NCBI GenBank assembly: GCA_028820215.1
Contig: JAPPKD010000113.1
Location: 1 to 29,438 of the forward strand
Reading direction: 5' to 3'
DNA: 29,438 nucleotides
Source of the DNA: Spirochaetaceae bacterium
GTDB lineage: Bacteria > Spirochaetota > Spirochaetia > SZUA-6 > Bin103
A program made the position numbers and the translations under genes. The notes below the pieces were generated by a model. That model did not search any database. It saw only the letters and a list, made by a program, of their open reading frames with translations, and had not been told where the DNA came from. Shown here one piece after another: positions 1 to 8,894 of the stretch. Positions within the stretch are counted from its first letter, which is position 1. Each line of letters opens with the position of its first letter.

Positions 1-364
1 GGAACGCCTGCTCGGTCTTGGGATCCTCGGCGTTCTTTTCGGCGCAGACCGGGTCGGCTTCCATGTTCAGGACGGCCGGCGCGCGCCTGGCCTCGGCGCC
101 GAAGGTGATAGTGCCGGAGATGGTCGCGTTCAGCGCGCCCGGCGTGGACGACGCCTGCTCGGCGCTGGACGTGGTCGCTGGCTCCTTGGGCTTCTCGGCT
201 TCGGTCGTGGTCTCGGAACCGCCGTCGTCGTCGCCGCCACAGGCGGCCAGTGTCAAGGCCAGAAGCGCCGCCAGCAGCGGCAGCAGCGCGGTCGGCAGCA
301 GTGACCGACGGCGGCGCCCGCCTGCCGGTCCCGCAGTCAGAGAAGAGTCTTCACGTAGGTACAC
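1..364 (-). CDS. Lipoprotein, N-terminal part (cupredoxin/carboxypeptidase-regulatory-like), cut by window edge
   Basis: The gene is read from the right and its 3' end lies outside the window, leaving about 121 residues. The GTG start at 364-362 is chosen because GGAGGA sits six bases upstream. The N-terminus has a run of arginines, then a Leu/Ala-rich hydrophobic stretch ending in LTLAAC, a lipobox, so the mature protein should be lipid-anchored. An acidic, Thr/Ser/Glu-rich linker follows the Cys. The last visible part (GTITFGAEARRAPAVLNM, then ADPVC) resembles the start of the beta-sandwich domain in 'methylamine utilisation/plastocyanin-like' proteins, whose members carry a similar M-x-ADP-x-C element. 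That assignment is tentative because the diagnostic C-terminal part is missing. It is divergent from the phosphatase gene across about 166 bases. Confidence 0.75.
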   Translation of the reverse strand, partial: MYLREDSSLTAGPAGGRRRRSLLPTALLPLLAALLALTLAACGGDDDGGSETTTEAEKPKEPATTSSAEQASSTPGALNATISGTITFGAEARRAPAVLNMEADPVCAEKNAEDPKTEQAF

Positions 365-530
365 GTAGGGTCCTCCGGAGGAAGTGGGAGCCGTGACAGG
401 CTCTCGCTTACGGTCGCAGGTTGCGGCCGATCTGTCAACTTGACGCGGCAGGTCCGGGCCACAGAGCCAGCCGCTCTTCGAGATGCGGCTGGTATAGGCT
501 TGCCGGAAGAACTATTCTGCGTCCATCGAC

Positions 531-1238
531 ATGGAACTGTACCTCATCAGGCACGGGCAGTCGGCCAACAACCTGAGAGAGCAGGTACTGGCCGAGCATC
601 CGCGCACTGCGCCCGCGGCGGTCGCGCCGCGCATGGCTGACCCGCCGCTGACGGACCTCGGCGAACTGCAGGCGCGGCTGGCCGGCGAGTCGCTCAGGGA
701 GGAAGGGATCACCAGGCTCTACTGCGGGCCGATGCTACGAACTCTGCGGACAGCACAGATCGTCGGCGCGGTGCTCGATCTCTCTCCCCATGTGTTCGTG
801 GGACTTCACGAGTGGGGCGGCGTGTGGGAAACCCGCGACGACGGCAACAGCGTTCAACTCCCCGGACTGACCCGGAAGGAAATGGGCGCGATGTTTCCCG
901 GCTTCGTGCTACCCGCCGACGTCACCGACCGCGGATGGTGGTTCCACGACCGGGCGGGAGACCGGGCGATGCTGCAACTCGCCCATCGCAACGCGGTGTC
1001 TTTCGTTGCTCATCTGGAAGCACACCACGTCGACACGGAGCAACGGATCGGTGCCGTCCTGCATGGTGGGTTCGGATCCAGTCTTGTCGGCGCGCTGGTG
1101 GGCGTCCCCCAGGATGTGACGTATGAGCGCTTCACCCATGAAAACACCGGCATCAGCCGGATCTCGATCACACCCCAACGTCGGCAGATCCGCTATCTCA
1201 ACCGCACTGATCATTTGCCTCCAGCACATGTGACCTGA
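531..1238 (+). CDS. Histidine phosphatase family protein (phosphoglycerate-mutase-like)
   Basis: This 235-residue protein opens with MELYLIRHGQSANN. The RHG motif (Arg7-His8-Gly9) holds the histidine that becomes phosphorylated in this superfamily. Other expected active-site elements are Arg70 (PMLRT), Glu94 in GLHEWGG and a second histidine, His178, in VLHGGFGSS. Length and order fit a single-domain cytoplasmic branch-2 phosphatase or mutase. The substrate cannot be read from the sequence; phosphosugars, phosphoglycerate and nucleotides are all known for the family. No clear ribosome-binding site precedes the ATG. A TATAGG hexamer at 493-498 and CTATTC at about 511 are possible -10 elements. 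It ends 25 bases from the convergent sulfatase gene, with no obvious terminator hairpin between. Confidence 0.88.
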   Translation: MELYLIRHGQSANNLREQVLAEHPRTAPAAVAPRMADPPLTDLGELQARLAGESLREEGITRLYCGPMLRTLRTAQIVGAVLDLSPHVFVGLHEWGGVWETRDDGNSVQLPGLTRKEMGAMFPGFVLPADVTDRGWWFHDRAGDRAMLQLAHRNAVSFVAHLEAHHVDTEQRIGAVLHGGFGSSLVGALVGVPQDVTYERFTHENTGISRISITPQRRQIRYLNRTDHLPPAHVT

Positions 1239-1263
1239 GGCAGCGCTCCGAGTCAGTAGCACT

Positions 1264-2580
1264 TCACAGGCTGAAGGGGACGGCTCCGCGCTCATCGACG
1301 GGGAACCCATACCGCTCGACGTAGTGGGCGGCAGGCAGAAACCGGTCACCGCGCTCGGCGAGGAGCTGCTGCATGGCGCCCTCCAGGTGGCGCTGCAGAG
1401 CGGCATGGGAGCGGCTGCCGTAGCGGTTGTCGAGCTGGTCGGGGTCGGCCGCGGTGTCGTACAGGAGGCCCCTGCCGTCCAGCCAGCGCGCATAGCTGTA
1501 GCGCGCGGAGCGGACGCCGCGCCATGGCGCCCCGACGTATTCCGCGAACGGGGCGATGCACATGGTGAGGGCGTGCTCGGGCGCCGCGAACGGCTCGCCT
1601 CGGATGGCAGGCGACACGTCGGACCCCTCGACGGAGTCCGGAATCGGCACCCCGGCCAGGCCGAGCAGCGTCGGCAGAATGTCCACCACGCCGAACGGAA
1701 ACGGGAGGTGGCGGCCGCGGCCGTCCTGGTCCGGGCAGCGCAGGAGAAACGGCACGCGGATCGACTCGTCCCAGGGGTGCTGTTTGCGGTCGACCCCCTG
1801 CGAGCCCAGCATGTCGCCGTGGTCGGAGGTGTAGACGAGGATGGTGTCGTCGCGCAGGCCGGCGGCGTCGATGGCGGCGACGATGCGGGCAAGCTGCTCG
1901 TCCAGCGCCGTGACGTGGGCGCAGTATCCGGCCAGGTCTTCACGCACCGGATCCGGGCAGTTCGCCGGAACCTCGACGTCCGCCGCGGGATAACGGTCCA
2001 GGTACTCCTGCGGCAGGTCGCGGTAGGGGTTGTGCGGCGGCCCCCAGGAGAGCACCAGGGCGAACGGCACGTCCGCGGGCCGCGAGGCGATGTAGTCGAC
2101 GGCCATGTCGGTCTGCGCCGCCGCGTCGTATCCGTCCCACCACAGCCGCTCCGGCGTGTCACGGTAGTAAAAGGACCGCAGGTAGTCGTGCGTGCAGTTG
2201 GCGGCGGCCCAGAACTCGAATCCCTGCCGGCGCGGACCCGGCGGCGTGAACGCGCCACGGCGGTTGCCGTCCAGGTGCCACTTGCCGATGTACGCGGTGT
2301 CGTAGCCGGCGTCGCGCAGGATCGTGCCGAGGGTCGGCCGGTCCGTGGGAAGCCGCACGTCGTTGAGGAACACGCCGTTGTTGAGCGGGTACTGCCCGGT
2401 GAGCAGCGCGGCGCGCCACGGGGTGCAGACGGGAATGCTGGAGACCGCCCTGTCGAACACCACCCCCTCCGCCGCCAAGCGGTCCATCGCCGGCGTCTGC
2501 ACCGCGGCGCCCTCGTAGCCGGTCGTCCGCGCGCGATGCTGGTCGGAAAAGACGAAGACGATGTTGGGGCGGGTGGGCAT
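1264..2580 (-). CDS. Type I sulfatase (Cys-type, alkaline phosphatase superfamily)
   Basis: This 438-residue enzyme is predicted to hydrolyse a sulfate ester. The signature C-T-P-W-R at residues 52-56 followed by AALLTG is the Cys-x-Pro-x-Arg site, where Cys52 must be converted to formylglycine. Metal and substrate residues expected of the family are visible: Asp13-Gln14 in FVFSDQH, Lys100 and His102 in GKWHL, His183 in PPHNPY, Asp253-His254 in TSDHGDMLG, and Lys266. There is no signal peptide, so the enzyme should act in the cytoplasm on small or imported sulfated compounds. No formylglycine-generating enzyme is in the window. It starts only seven bases after the stop of the zinc-ribbon gene and lies on the same strand, so it is probably the last gene of the respiratory transcript, an odd partner. 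The natural substrate is unknown. Confidence 0.93.
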   Translation of the reverse strand: MPTRPNIVFVFSDQHRARTTGYEGAAVQTPAMDRLAAEGVVFDRAVSSIPVCTPWRAALLTGQYPLNNGVFLNDVRLPTDRPTLGTILRDAGYDTAYIGKWHLDGNRRGAFTPPGPRRQGFEFWAAANCTHDYLRSFYYRDTPERLWWDGYDAAAQTDMAVDYIASRPADVPFALVLSWGPPHNPYRDLPQEYLDRYPAADVEVPANCPDPVREDLAGYCAHVTALDEQLARIVAAIDAAGLRDDTILVYTSDHGDMLGSQGVDRKQHPWDESIRVPFLLRCPDQDGRGRHLPFPFGVVDILPTLLGLAGVPIPDSVEGSDVSPAIRGEPFAAPEHALTMCIAPFAEYVGAPWRGVRSARYSYARWLDGRGLLYDTAADPDQLDNRYGSRSHAALQRHLEGAMQQLLAERGDRFLPAAHYVERYGFPVDERGAVPFSL

Positions 2581-2587
2581 GAACCTG

Positions 2588-3055
2588 TCAGCGCTCGGAG
2601 CGTTGGCCGGTCTGCTCCAGCCACCGCTCGCGCCGCTTCTCGTAGCCGGCGGCCAGGTGGTGGCGGAACGGCAGGATGCGCTTCGGCACCTCGATGCCCC
2701 GATATTCGGCCCGGCAGAGGTAGCACACGGCCATCTCCGCCACGCGCCGATACAGGATCAGGTCGATCAGGAACACCACCGGCAGGCTGATCCCGTAGGT
2801 GAACGGCACCAGCACCGCGCCCACCACGACCACGGCGATGCCCAGGAAGCGGTTGAAGTCGCGCTGGCGGTAGAGCCGTGTCGAGGAGCACACCGCGCAC
2901 TGGCGGAGCTCGCGGTGCGGCCCGGTCACCGCCACGGCCGTTCCGCACGCGTCGCAGGCGACGCCGTCGCCGGCCGGCCGCGAGGCGTTCGCCTGGCCAC
3001 ATGCTGCGCAACTCCACGACAGCGCCAGCTCGCCTGCGCGCTCCTCACCGCTCAC
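2588..3055 (-). CDS. Zinc-ribbon membrane protein of unknown function
   Basis: This 155-residue protein starts with a GTG that overlaps the TGA of the upstream membrane-protein gene (GTGA), so translation is probably coupled. The same frame stays open much further upstream, but that extension is antisense-like overlap with the preceding gene, and the GTG gives the compact protein. Four CxxC pairs are present (Cys16/19, 34/37, 53/56, 101/104), enough for two zinc ribbons or rubredoxin-like knuckles. A hydrophobic segment at about residues 70-93 interrupts the third and fourth pairs and should cross the membrane, possibly as a hairpin. The basic C-terminus (RILPFRHH, then KRRERW) is likely cytoplasmic. 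Position at the end of a respiratory operon suggests an assembly or accessory role, but this is context only. Confidence 0.72.
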   Translation of the reverse strand: MSGEERAGELALSWSCAACGQANASRPAGDGVACDACGTAVAVTGPHRELRQCAVCSSTRLYRQRDFNRFLGIAVVVVGAVLVPFTYGISLPVVFLIDLILYRRVAEMAVCYLCRAEYRGIEVPKRILPFRHHLAAGYEKRRERWLEQTGQRSER

Positions 3056-3855
3056 AGCGCCAGGCCGTAGGACAGCAGGTCGAAGCGGTAGCTCGCCTCG
3101 CCGATGATGGCGGCGCTCACCGCCACGTACAGCAGTCCGGTGGCCGCCTGCGTGGACTTGGCGCGGACCGCCGCCCCTGCCAGGAAGCAGATCACCAGCG
3201 GCACCACCGTCCCGAAGAACAGGGCGATCCAGACGAACATGCCGTCCAGGCTCAGCGCGAACTCCAGCACCGGACGCTCGAAGCCACCGACGGTGACGCT
3301 GCCCGCGGCGATCACCACCGCGTCCCAGACCAGGCGGACCGACAGGACGGTTGCGTATACGGCGATCGCCTTGCCCAGGAAGCGGGTCGGCATCTTCTCG
3401 GCGTTCAGGTAGTGGTGGCCGAGCACCATCGTGTACATCGACCCCGCAAGCGCCAGCCCGCCGATCAGCGTGGTCGCGGCCGCGGCCGCCAGGCCCCCGG
3501 AGGCCACGGCCGGCGTGCCGGCAAGGCCATCGACCAGCACGAAGACGCCGACCGCCGGCGGCACCGCGCACGCCGCGATCGCCCAGGGCCGGCGCTGCCA
3601 CGCGTAGGCGGTCGCGGCCATGGCGACGCCCAGCCAGACCAGCGCCAGCCACGGCCGTGCCATGCCGCCGCCCGGGGTGCCCTGCCCCGGGACCAGGGTG
3701 ATCAGCAGCACGCCCAGGCCCAGCACGACCGCGGCCATGCCCAGGTTGAAGCGCGTGAAGCCGTGGTCGATCCCGTCGCGACGGTTGACCCACAGCCACA
3801 GCGGATACAGGCCGCCGAACGACAGGAAGACGGACGCGGACAGGCGAAGCAGCAT
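3052..3855 (-). CDS. Polytopic membrane protein of the respiratory operon, unknown function
   Basis: This 267-residue protein has about eight predicted transmembrane stretches (roughly 6-23, 34-54, 67-86, 91-110, 119-143, 163-182, 200-232 and 238-252). A conserved-looking polar element, LGHHYLNAEKMPTRFL, follows the fifth helix. Paired histidines (147-148) at a membrane boundary are compatible with haem or metal contact, but this is speculation. It lies 115 bases downstream of the octahaem cytochrome gene on the same strand and overlaps the next gene by four bases, so it belongs to the respiratory cluster. I do not recognise a named family with certainty. Similar integral membrane proteins with a GH-[HW]-Y-L motif near cytochrome genes are familiar, but their role is unclear to me. 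Confidence 0.75.
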   Translation of the reverse strand: MLLRLSASVFLSFGGLYPLWLWVNRRDGIDHGFTRFNLGMAAVVLGLGVLLITLVPGQGTPGGGMARPWLALVWLGVAMAATAYAWQRRPWAIAACAVPPAVGVFVLVDGLAGTPAVASGGLAAAAATTLIGGLALAGSMYTMVLGHHYLNAEKMPTRFLGKAIAVYATVLSVRLVWDAVVIAAGSVTVGGFERPVLEFALSLDGMFVWIALFFGTVVPLVICFLAGAAVRAKSTQAATGLLYVAVSAAIIGEASYRFDLLSYGLAL

Positions 3856-3970
3856 GCGCCGCCTGCCCTATGAGGCCGTGGGGCTGGCCGCGTCAGCGGC
3901 AAGCCCGGCGGCGTCGTAGGGAACGGTGGGATGAGCCAAGAGCGGAGCCGCAGGCGACGGTCTTGGGGCG

Positions 3971-6856
3971 TTAATCCGCGGCAGCCAGGCCGATGGTCAG
4001 GATGTAGTCGCGCAACACCCGGATCTGGTGGTCGGCGTCGCCGCCCAGGATGTCGCGAGGCGTGGCCTGCGGATAAAAGGTCGGCATCCTGGTGCCGGGC
4101 AGCAGCGTCTGCGGATCGGCGATCCAGTCGATGATCCACTGCGGCTTGAGCCGTTCCGCGGCCAGCGCGAAGTCGGGCGCCCAGCGGTCGGGCGTACCCG
4201 GCGGCGTCTCGCCTCCCTGGATGTGGCAGGTGGTGCAGTTGAAGTAGTCGGTGGACCACAGCTTCTCCGCCGCCTGAAGCTCCTCCGCGGTGAGCGCCGG
4301 CTCGACCCGCTCCACGAACGGGAACTCCTCGCCGTCGAGGGCGCTGAAGTAGCGCGCCAGGTCGTTGATCTCGCTCGCGCTGAAGCCGAAGGTGGGCATG
4401 CGCGCCGCCAGCCACGGGCGGATCTCCGACGGCTCGTGCAGGAACGCGAACAGCCAGTCGGTCTGCACCTTGGCGCCCTCGCCGACCAGGTTGGGCGGCG
4501 CGAAGCCGACGGTGGCCGCCTCCGCCGCCACGGCTCCCTGGCCGCGGAAGCGCACCAGCCAGTCGGTGATGGTGGGCGCGACCGAGCCGCCCTCGCCCTC
4601 GATGATGTGGCACGCCTGGCAGTTGTTGGTCCGCACGAGCTGCTGGCCGCGCTCGATCGCCAGCCTCTCCGGCGTGCGCGGCACGATCTTGGTCAGGTCC
4701 TCGTCCGGCTCCACGAAGCCGGCCAGCGCGGTGACCACCGCCTCCACCTGCTGGTCGGTGAAGCCGTAGTTCGGCATGCGCAGCAACAGGTCCGGCTCCA
4801 GCTCCTTGTGCTCGTCGAAGGAGCGCGGGTCCTTCATCTTCTGCGTCCACCACCCGTAGCGGGTGTGCTCGATGTGCAGGAAGCCGAAGTCGAACTGGTG
4901 CAGCGGCTTGTGGCCGATCGCCGTCAGCTCGGTGCCGATCGGCTTGGCAGTCTCGAACCCGGGGATCTCGTGGCAGCCGAAGCAGCCGTACTGGCGGATC
5001 AGCCGTTCGCCGGCGAAGTTGAGCTGTTCGCCCAGGTCCATGGCGGCCGCCTGATCGCGGGCCACGCTCGGCGGTGCGGTCTTGCCCAGGAAGCCGACCA
5101 CGATCTCGCCGACCAGCTCCTCGTCCACGGCGGGGGGCGGCCCGTACGCGTCGTTGCGGAACGTGACCAGGTAGGCGGTGACGTCGGCCGCCTCCTGCTC
5201 GGTCAAGCGCATGTTGGGCATGCGCGTCCCGGCATGGTAGCTCTCGGGATTGCGCAGCCAGTTGTAGATCCACCGCGGCGTGGTCTTGGAGCCGATGCCG
5301 GCGAAGTTGGGGCCGAACTGGCGCCGCAGCGCGTCTTGATCCGCGGCCGGCTCCTGGCTGTCGGGGAGCTGGTGGCAGGCCATGCAGCCGACCGACGCGA
5401 CCAGCTCCTCGCCGCGCGCCGCGTCGCCGCCGGCCGGCAGCGGCTCCATCTCGTAGCCGTCAGCGTGGTCCCACAGGTAGCTGACCATCGCGTGGATTTC
5501 CTGTTCGGTGCGCGCGGTCAGCTCAGGGGTGCTGTTGTTGGGCTGGCCGAAGAAGGCCGGCATCCACGCGTTGGCGCGGAACGCCTTGGGATCCTGGATC
5601 CAACGGAACGCCCAGTCCTCGGTCAGCTTGTCCTTGACGCGCGCCAGCGACGGGCCGCGCGGGCTGAGTCCCTCATAGGAGTCGATCTCGTGGCAGCCGT
5701 AGCAGCCGGCGCGCTCGATCAGCGACAGGCCGAAGCTGAGCTTCTCCGCGCCCTTCACCGTGGTCTGGCCGGCGTGGCACTGGAAGCAGCCTGCCTCCGC
5801 GTAGCGCGCGGGGTGCATGGGCTCCTCCCACAGGTGGAACTCCCGCCAGCCCAGGTCGGACTGCCACGCGACCTGCTGCGCCTTGCCGTCCGGGGTATGC
5901 ACGCTGCCGTAGAAGTCGGTGGCGCGCCCGCGCCCGCCGTGACAGCTCGTGCAGCCGAACTCCTCGAGCGGATGCGGAGAGTCGCTGGCCAGGAACAGGT
6001 CGAGGCGCGGGTGGGTGCGGTGGGGGTTGGGAGCCTCCGCGAGGTCCGCCCGCGACACGCCCTGGTGGCAGGTCACGCAGCGGTCCACGCGCGGCACCAT
6101 CTCGAAGTTGAGGTCCTCCCTGATGTCGCTCAGCACGACCTGCTCGATCTTCAGCGACGGCTGCGCCAGGTCGATGATCGGCAGGTCGCGGACCCCGGCG
6201 CCCAGCCGGTTCCAGAAGTCCATCGCCTGCGGGTCGATGCGCTCCAGCTTTCCGAGCAGGACGTCCGCGTCGCGCTGCAGGCCGGTGACGGCGCGCTCGG
6301 CCTGGCGCAGATCCTCCCGGTAGGAAGCGAGCTGCATCTGCACGCCCTCCAGCTTCAGCGTCGCCGCCTCGTGCTCGACGCCCGACTCCTCGTACTGCAC
6401 GAGCAACCGCTCCTTGCGAGCGCGCTCGCGGTCGACGTTGCCGCCGATGCCCGCCTGCGCCTGCTCGAACTTGTACAGCGCCTCTTCGTAGCGGGCCTTG
6501 TCGGTGAGGTAGCGCTGGTTGATCCCCTGGAACTCGGTGTCGGCCCGGCGCACCTCGCGCTCGGCGGCGCGTATGTCGCCCTGCAGTTCGTCCTGCCTGG
6601 CCTGGGCGCCGTCCACCGCGACGAGCGCCTGCTGGTACTGCGACTCGCCCTCCAGCCGCGCCCGCTCCGTCTCCCAGGCGCCGCGCGTGATCTGCCGGTC
6701 GATGTCCCGGAACTCGCGCTGGTAGCGCTTCCACTCGCGGTTGTAGTCCTCCAGGAAGACGCCGACTATCGCGGCCAGCAGCAGAATGGAGCTGATCGCG
6801 AACCACCGGTTCAACCCCGCCGGCTTGTAGTGTTTCTCCTGGTCTCTATCAGCCAC
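3971..6856 (-). CDS. Membrane-anchored octahaem c-type cytochrome with N-terminal coiled coil
   Basis: This 961-residue protein carries eight CxxCH haem-binding sites at residues 260, 302, 357, 385, 491, 625, 746 and 874. One N-terminal transmembrane helix (about 18-36) anchors it. Residues 37-205 are charged, with Gln/Glu/Arg heptad character, and should form a long coiled coil. Hemes 4-8 each precede a Met-Pro element (WMPAFF 431, RMPNM 545, RMPNYGF 693, RMPTFGF 820, RMPTFYP 923), typical of class I cytochrome c domains with a distal Met. Hemes 1-3 lack this and may be bis-His. The start codon is GTG with a weak ribosome-binding site. Its place directly after the two cytochrome b genes indicates that it replaces cytochrome c1/f as electron acceptor from the Rieske protein, acting outside the cytoplasmic membrane. 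The coiled coil plus eight hemes is an uncommon arrangement. Confidence 0.93.
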   Translation of the reverse strand: MADRDQEKHYKPAGLNRWFAISSILLLAAIVGVFLEDYNREWKRYQREFRDIDRQITRGAWETERARLEGESQYQQALVAVDGAQARQDELQGDIRAAEREVRRADTEFQGINQRYLTDKARYEEALYKFEQAQAGIGGNVDRERARKERLLVQYEESGVEHEAATLKLEGVQMQLASYREDLRQAERAVTGLQRDADVLLGKLERIDPQAMDFWNRLGAGVRDLPIIDLAQPSLKIEQVVLSDIREDLNFEMVPRVDRCVTCHQGVSRADLAEAPNPHRTHPRLDLFLASDSPHPLEEFGCTSCHGGRGRATDFYGSVHTPDGKAQQVAWQSDLGWREFHLWEEPMHPARYAEAGCFQCHAGQTTVKGAEKLSFGLSLIERAGCYGCHEIDSYEGLSPRGPSLARVKDKLTEDWAFRWIQDPKAFRANAWMPAFFGQPNNSTPELTARTEQEIHAMVSYLWDHADGYEMEPLPAGGDAARGEELVASVGCMACHQLPDSQEPAADQDALRRQFGPNFAGIGSKTTPRWIYNWLRNPESYHAGTRMPNMRLTEQEAADVTAYLVTFRNDAYGPPPAVDEELVGEIVVGFLGKTAPPSVARDQAAAMDLGEQLNFAGERLIRQYGCFGCHEIPGFETAKPIGTELTAIGHKPLHQFDFGFLHIEHTRYGWWTQKMKDPRSFDEHKELEPDLLLRMPNYGFTDQQVEAVVTALAGFVEPDEDLTKIVPRTPERLAIERGQQLVRTNNCQACHIIEGEGGSVAPTITDWLVRFRGQGAVAAEAATVGFAPPNLVGEGAKVQTDWLFAFLHEPSEIRPWLAARMPTFGFSASEINDLARYFSALDGEEFPFVERVEPALTAEELQAAEKLWSTDYFNCTTCHIQGGETPPGTPDRWAPDFALAAERLKPQWIIDWIADPQTLLPGTRMPTFYPQATPRDILGGDADHQIRVLRDYILTIGLAAAD

Positions 6857-6912
6857 GGTCTCTACCAGCCCTGGTCCCGGTCAGCCATCCACAAACGCCT
6901 TCATTGCCGCAC

Positions 6913-8013
6913 CTATATGTTGAAGAAGACCTCGGGGATCGAGATCACGTACTTGAGGTTGAACAGCCACCGCGTATACATCTTCAGCGGCAGCGACAGC
7001 ATGGAGAGGAACAGGATGATCAGCACCCCGTACTTCGCGCGGCCGAGCCGCTCGTGCAGGTCCTTGAAAACCGTCTTCGCCAGCAGTCCGGGCAGGATCA
7101 GGAAGTAGCCGACGACGATCACGAACCCGAACGCCTCGCGGACGATCGGCGCGCGCGGCAGGCCGACGCCGAGCAGCCGCACCCAGATGATCTCCGACAG
7201 GTTGATGTTGTTGAGCACCACCCGCTTGTTGACGTCCCAGGTCTCGAACGGGCCGAAGAAGTTCCAGTTGGGGCCGCGCAGGAACGTTCCCGTGTAGATC
7301 AGGAACACCCACAGCGCCAGCCAGCCGAACATGAAGAGGCTCATGATGCGGCCGCGCTCGGCGTAGCTGTAGTAGCCCTGCCCGCCTTTCCGCTCGTCCA
7401 GGTAGGGGATGGCCATCAGGCCGACGATGATCAGCGTCGGGAACACCACGCCTGCGATCCAGGGGTCGAAGTAGACCAGCATCTCCTGCAGGCCCAGGAA
7501 GTACCACGGCGCCTTGGACGGATTGGGCGAGACGGTGGGGTTGGCCGGCTCCTCCAGCGGCGCCTTCAGCCCGATCGACCAGACGATCAGCAGCACGCTG
7601 ATCAGGATCAGCGAGATGAACTCGATGTAGACCAGATCCGGCCACACCAGCACCTTGCCGCCTTCCGCCTCCTCCGGCTTCTTGCCGGCGGCGATGCGCT
7701 CGTCGTTGGCGCGCGCCTGCTTCATGGCGAACCAGAGGAAGAACACCACCACGAACATCAGCGCCGTGATCGGGATGTTGTCCGGCTTGGTTGCGATCAG
7801 GCGGAAGTCGCGATCGAAGAGCCCCAGGCCGAAGAACGCCAACAGGATCAGCAGCATCACCACGCCGCCGCCGTTGGTCCAGAGGCGGTCGACGCGGAGC
7901 GCGTCGTGCACCTTCCGCAGCCCCTTGGTGGGCGGAAACACCACCATGGTCAGCACGAGGGTGATGGTGAACAGGATTGCCGGATCGGAGATCCGGTCGA
8001 TGATCGCGCGCAC
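6913..8013 (-). CDS. Cytochrome b C-terminal half (subunit-IV-like, extended)
   Basis: This 366-residue subunit contains the quinol-oxidation loop of the cytochrome bc/b6f complex. The segment EPANPTVSPNPSKAPWYFLG matches subunit IV, with APWY at 168-171 where mitochondrial and chloroplast proteins have PEWY. The catalytic Glu of PEWY is therefore absent, as in several menaquinol-using lineages; LQE just downstream could substitute, though this is inference. Subunit IV is usually about 160 residues. This one has roughly 120 extra N-terminal residues with about three membrane helices, and additional C-terminal helices. The start is GTG (8013-8011) with AAGG eight bases upstream. It sits 33 bases after the cytochrome b N-terminal gene and 56 bases before the octahaem cytochrome, in one transcription unit. 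Confidence 0.92.
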   Translation of the reverse strand: MRAIIDRISDPAILFTITLVLTMVVFPPTKGLRKVHDALRVDRLWTNGGGVVMLLILLAFFGLGLFDRDFRLIATKPDNIPITALMFVVVFFLWFAMKQARANDERIAAGKKPEEAEGGKVLVWPDLVYIEFISLILISVLLIVWSIGLKAPLEEPANPTVSPNPSKAPWYFLGLQEMLVYFDPWIAGVVFPTLIIVGLMAIPYLDERKGGQGYYSYAERGRIMSLFMFGWLALWVFLIYTGTFLRGPNWNFFGPFETWDVNKRVVLNNINLSEIIWVRLLGVGLPRAPIVREAFGFVIVVGYFLILPGLLAKTVFKDLHERLGRAKYGVLIILFLSMLSLPLKMYTRWLFNLKYVISIPEVFFNI

Positions 8014-8046
8014 GTTCTGCCTTACCTACCGTGTTCCCTGCAGGTC

Positions 8047-8874
<828 letters not shown>

Positions 8875-8894
8875 TCAGGTGACTCCGTGCCTCG

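Noticed and set aside
909..3017. A long minus-strand frame spanning the phosphatase, sulfatase and zinc-ribbon genes.
   Set aside because: It runs out of frame through the sulfatase and antisense to the phosphatase; the recognised motifs are in other frames.
4028..7108. A plus-strand open frame of 1026 codons opposite the octahaem cytochrome gene.
   Set aside because: It is antisense to a gene with eight haem motifs. Its translation is Leu/Arg/Val/Gly-rich low complexity without domains, as expected of the complementary frame in GC-rich DNA.
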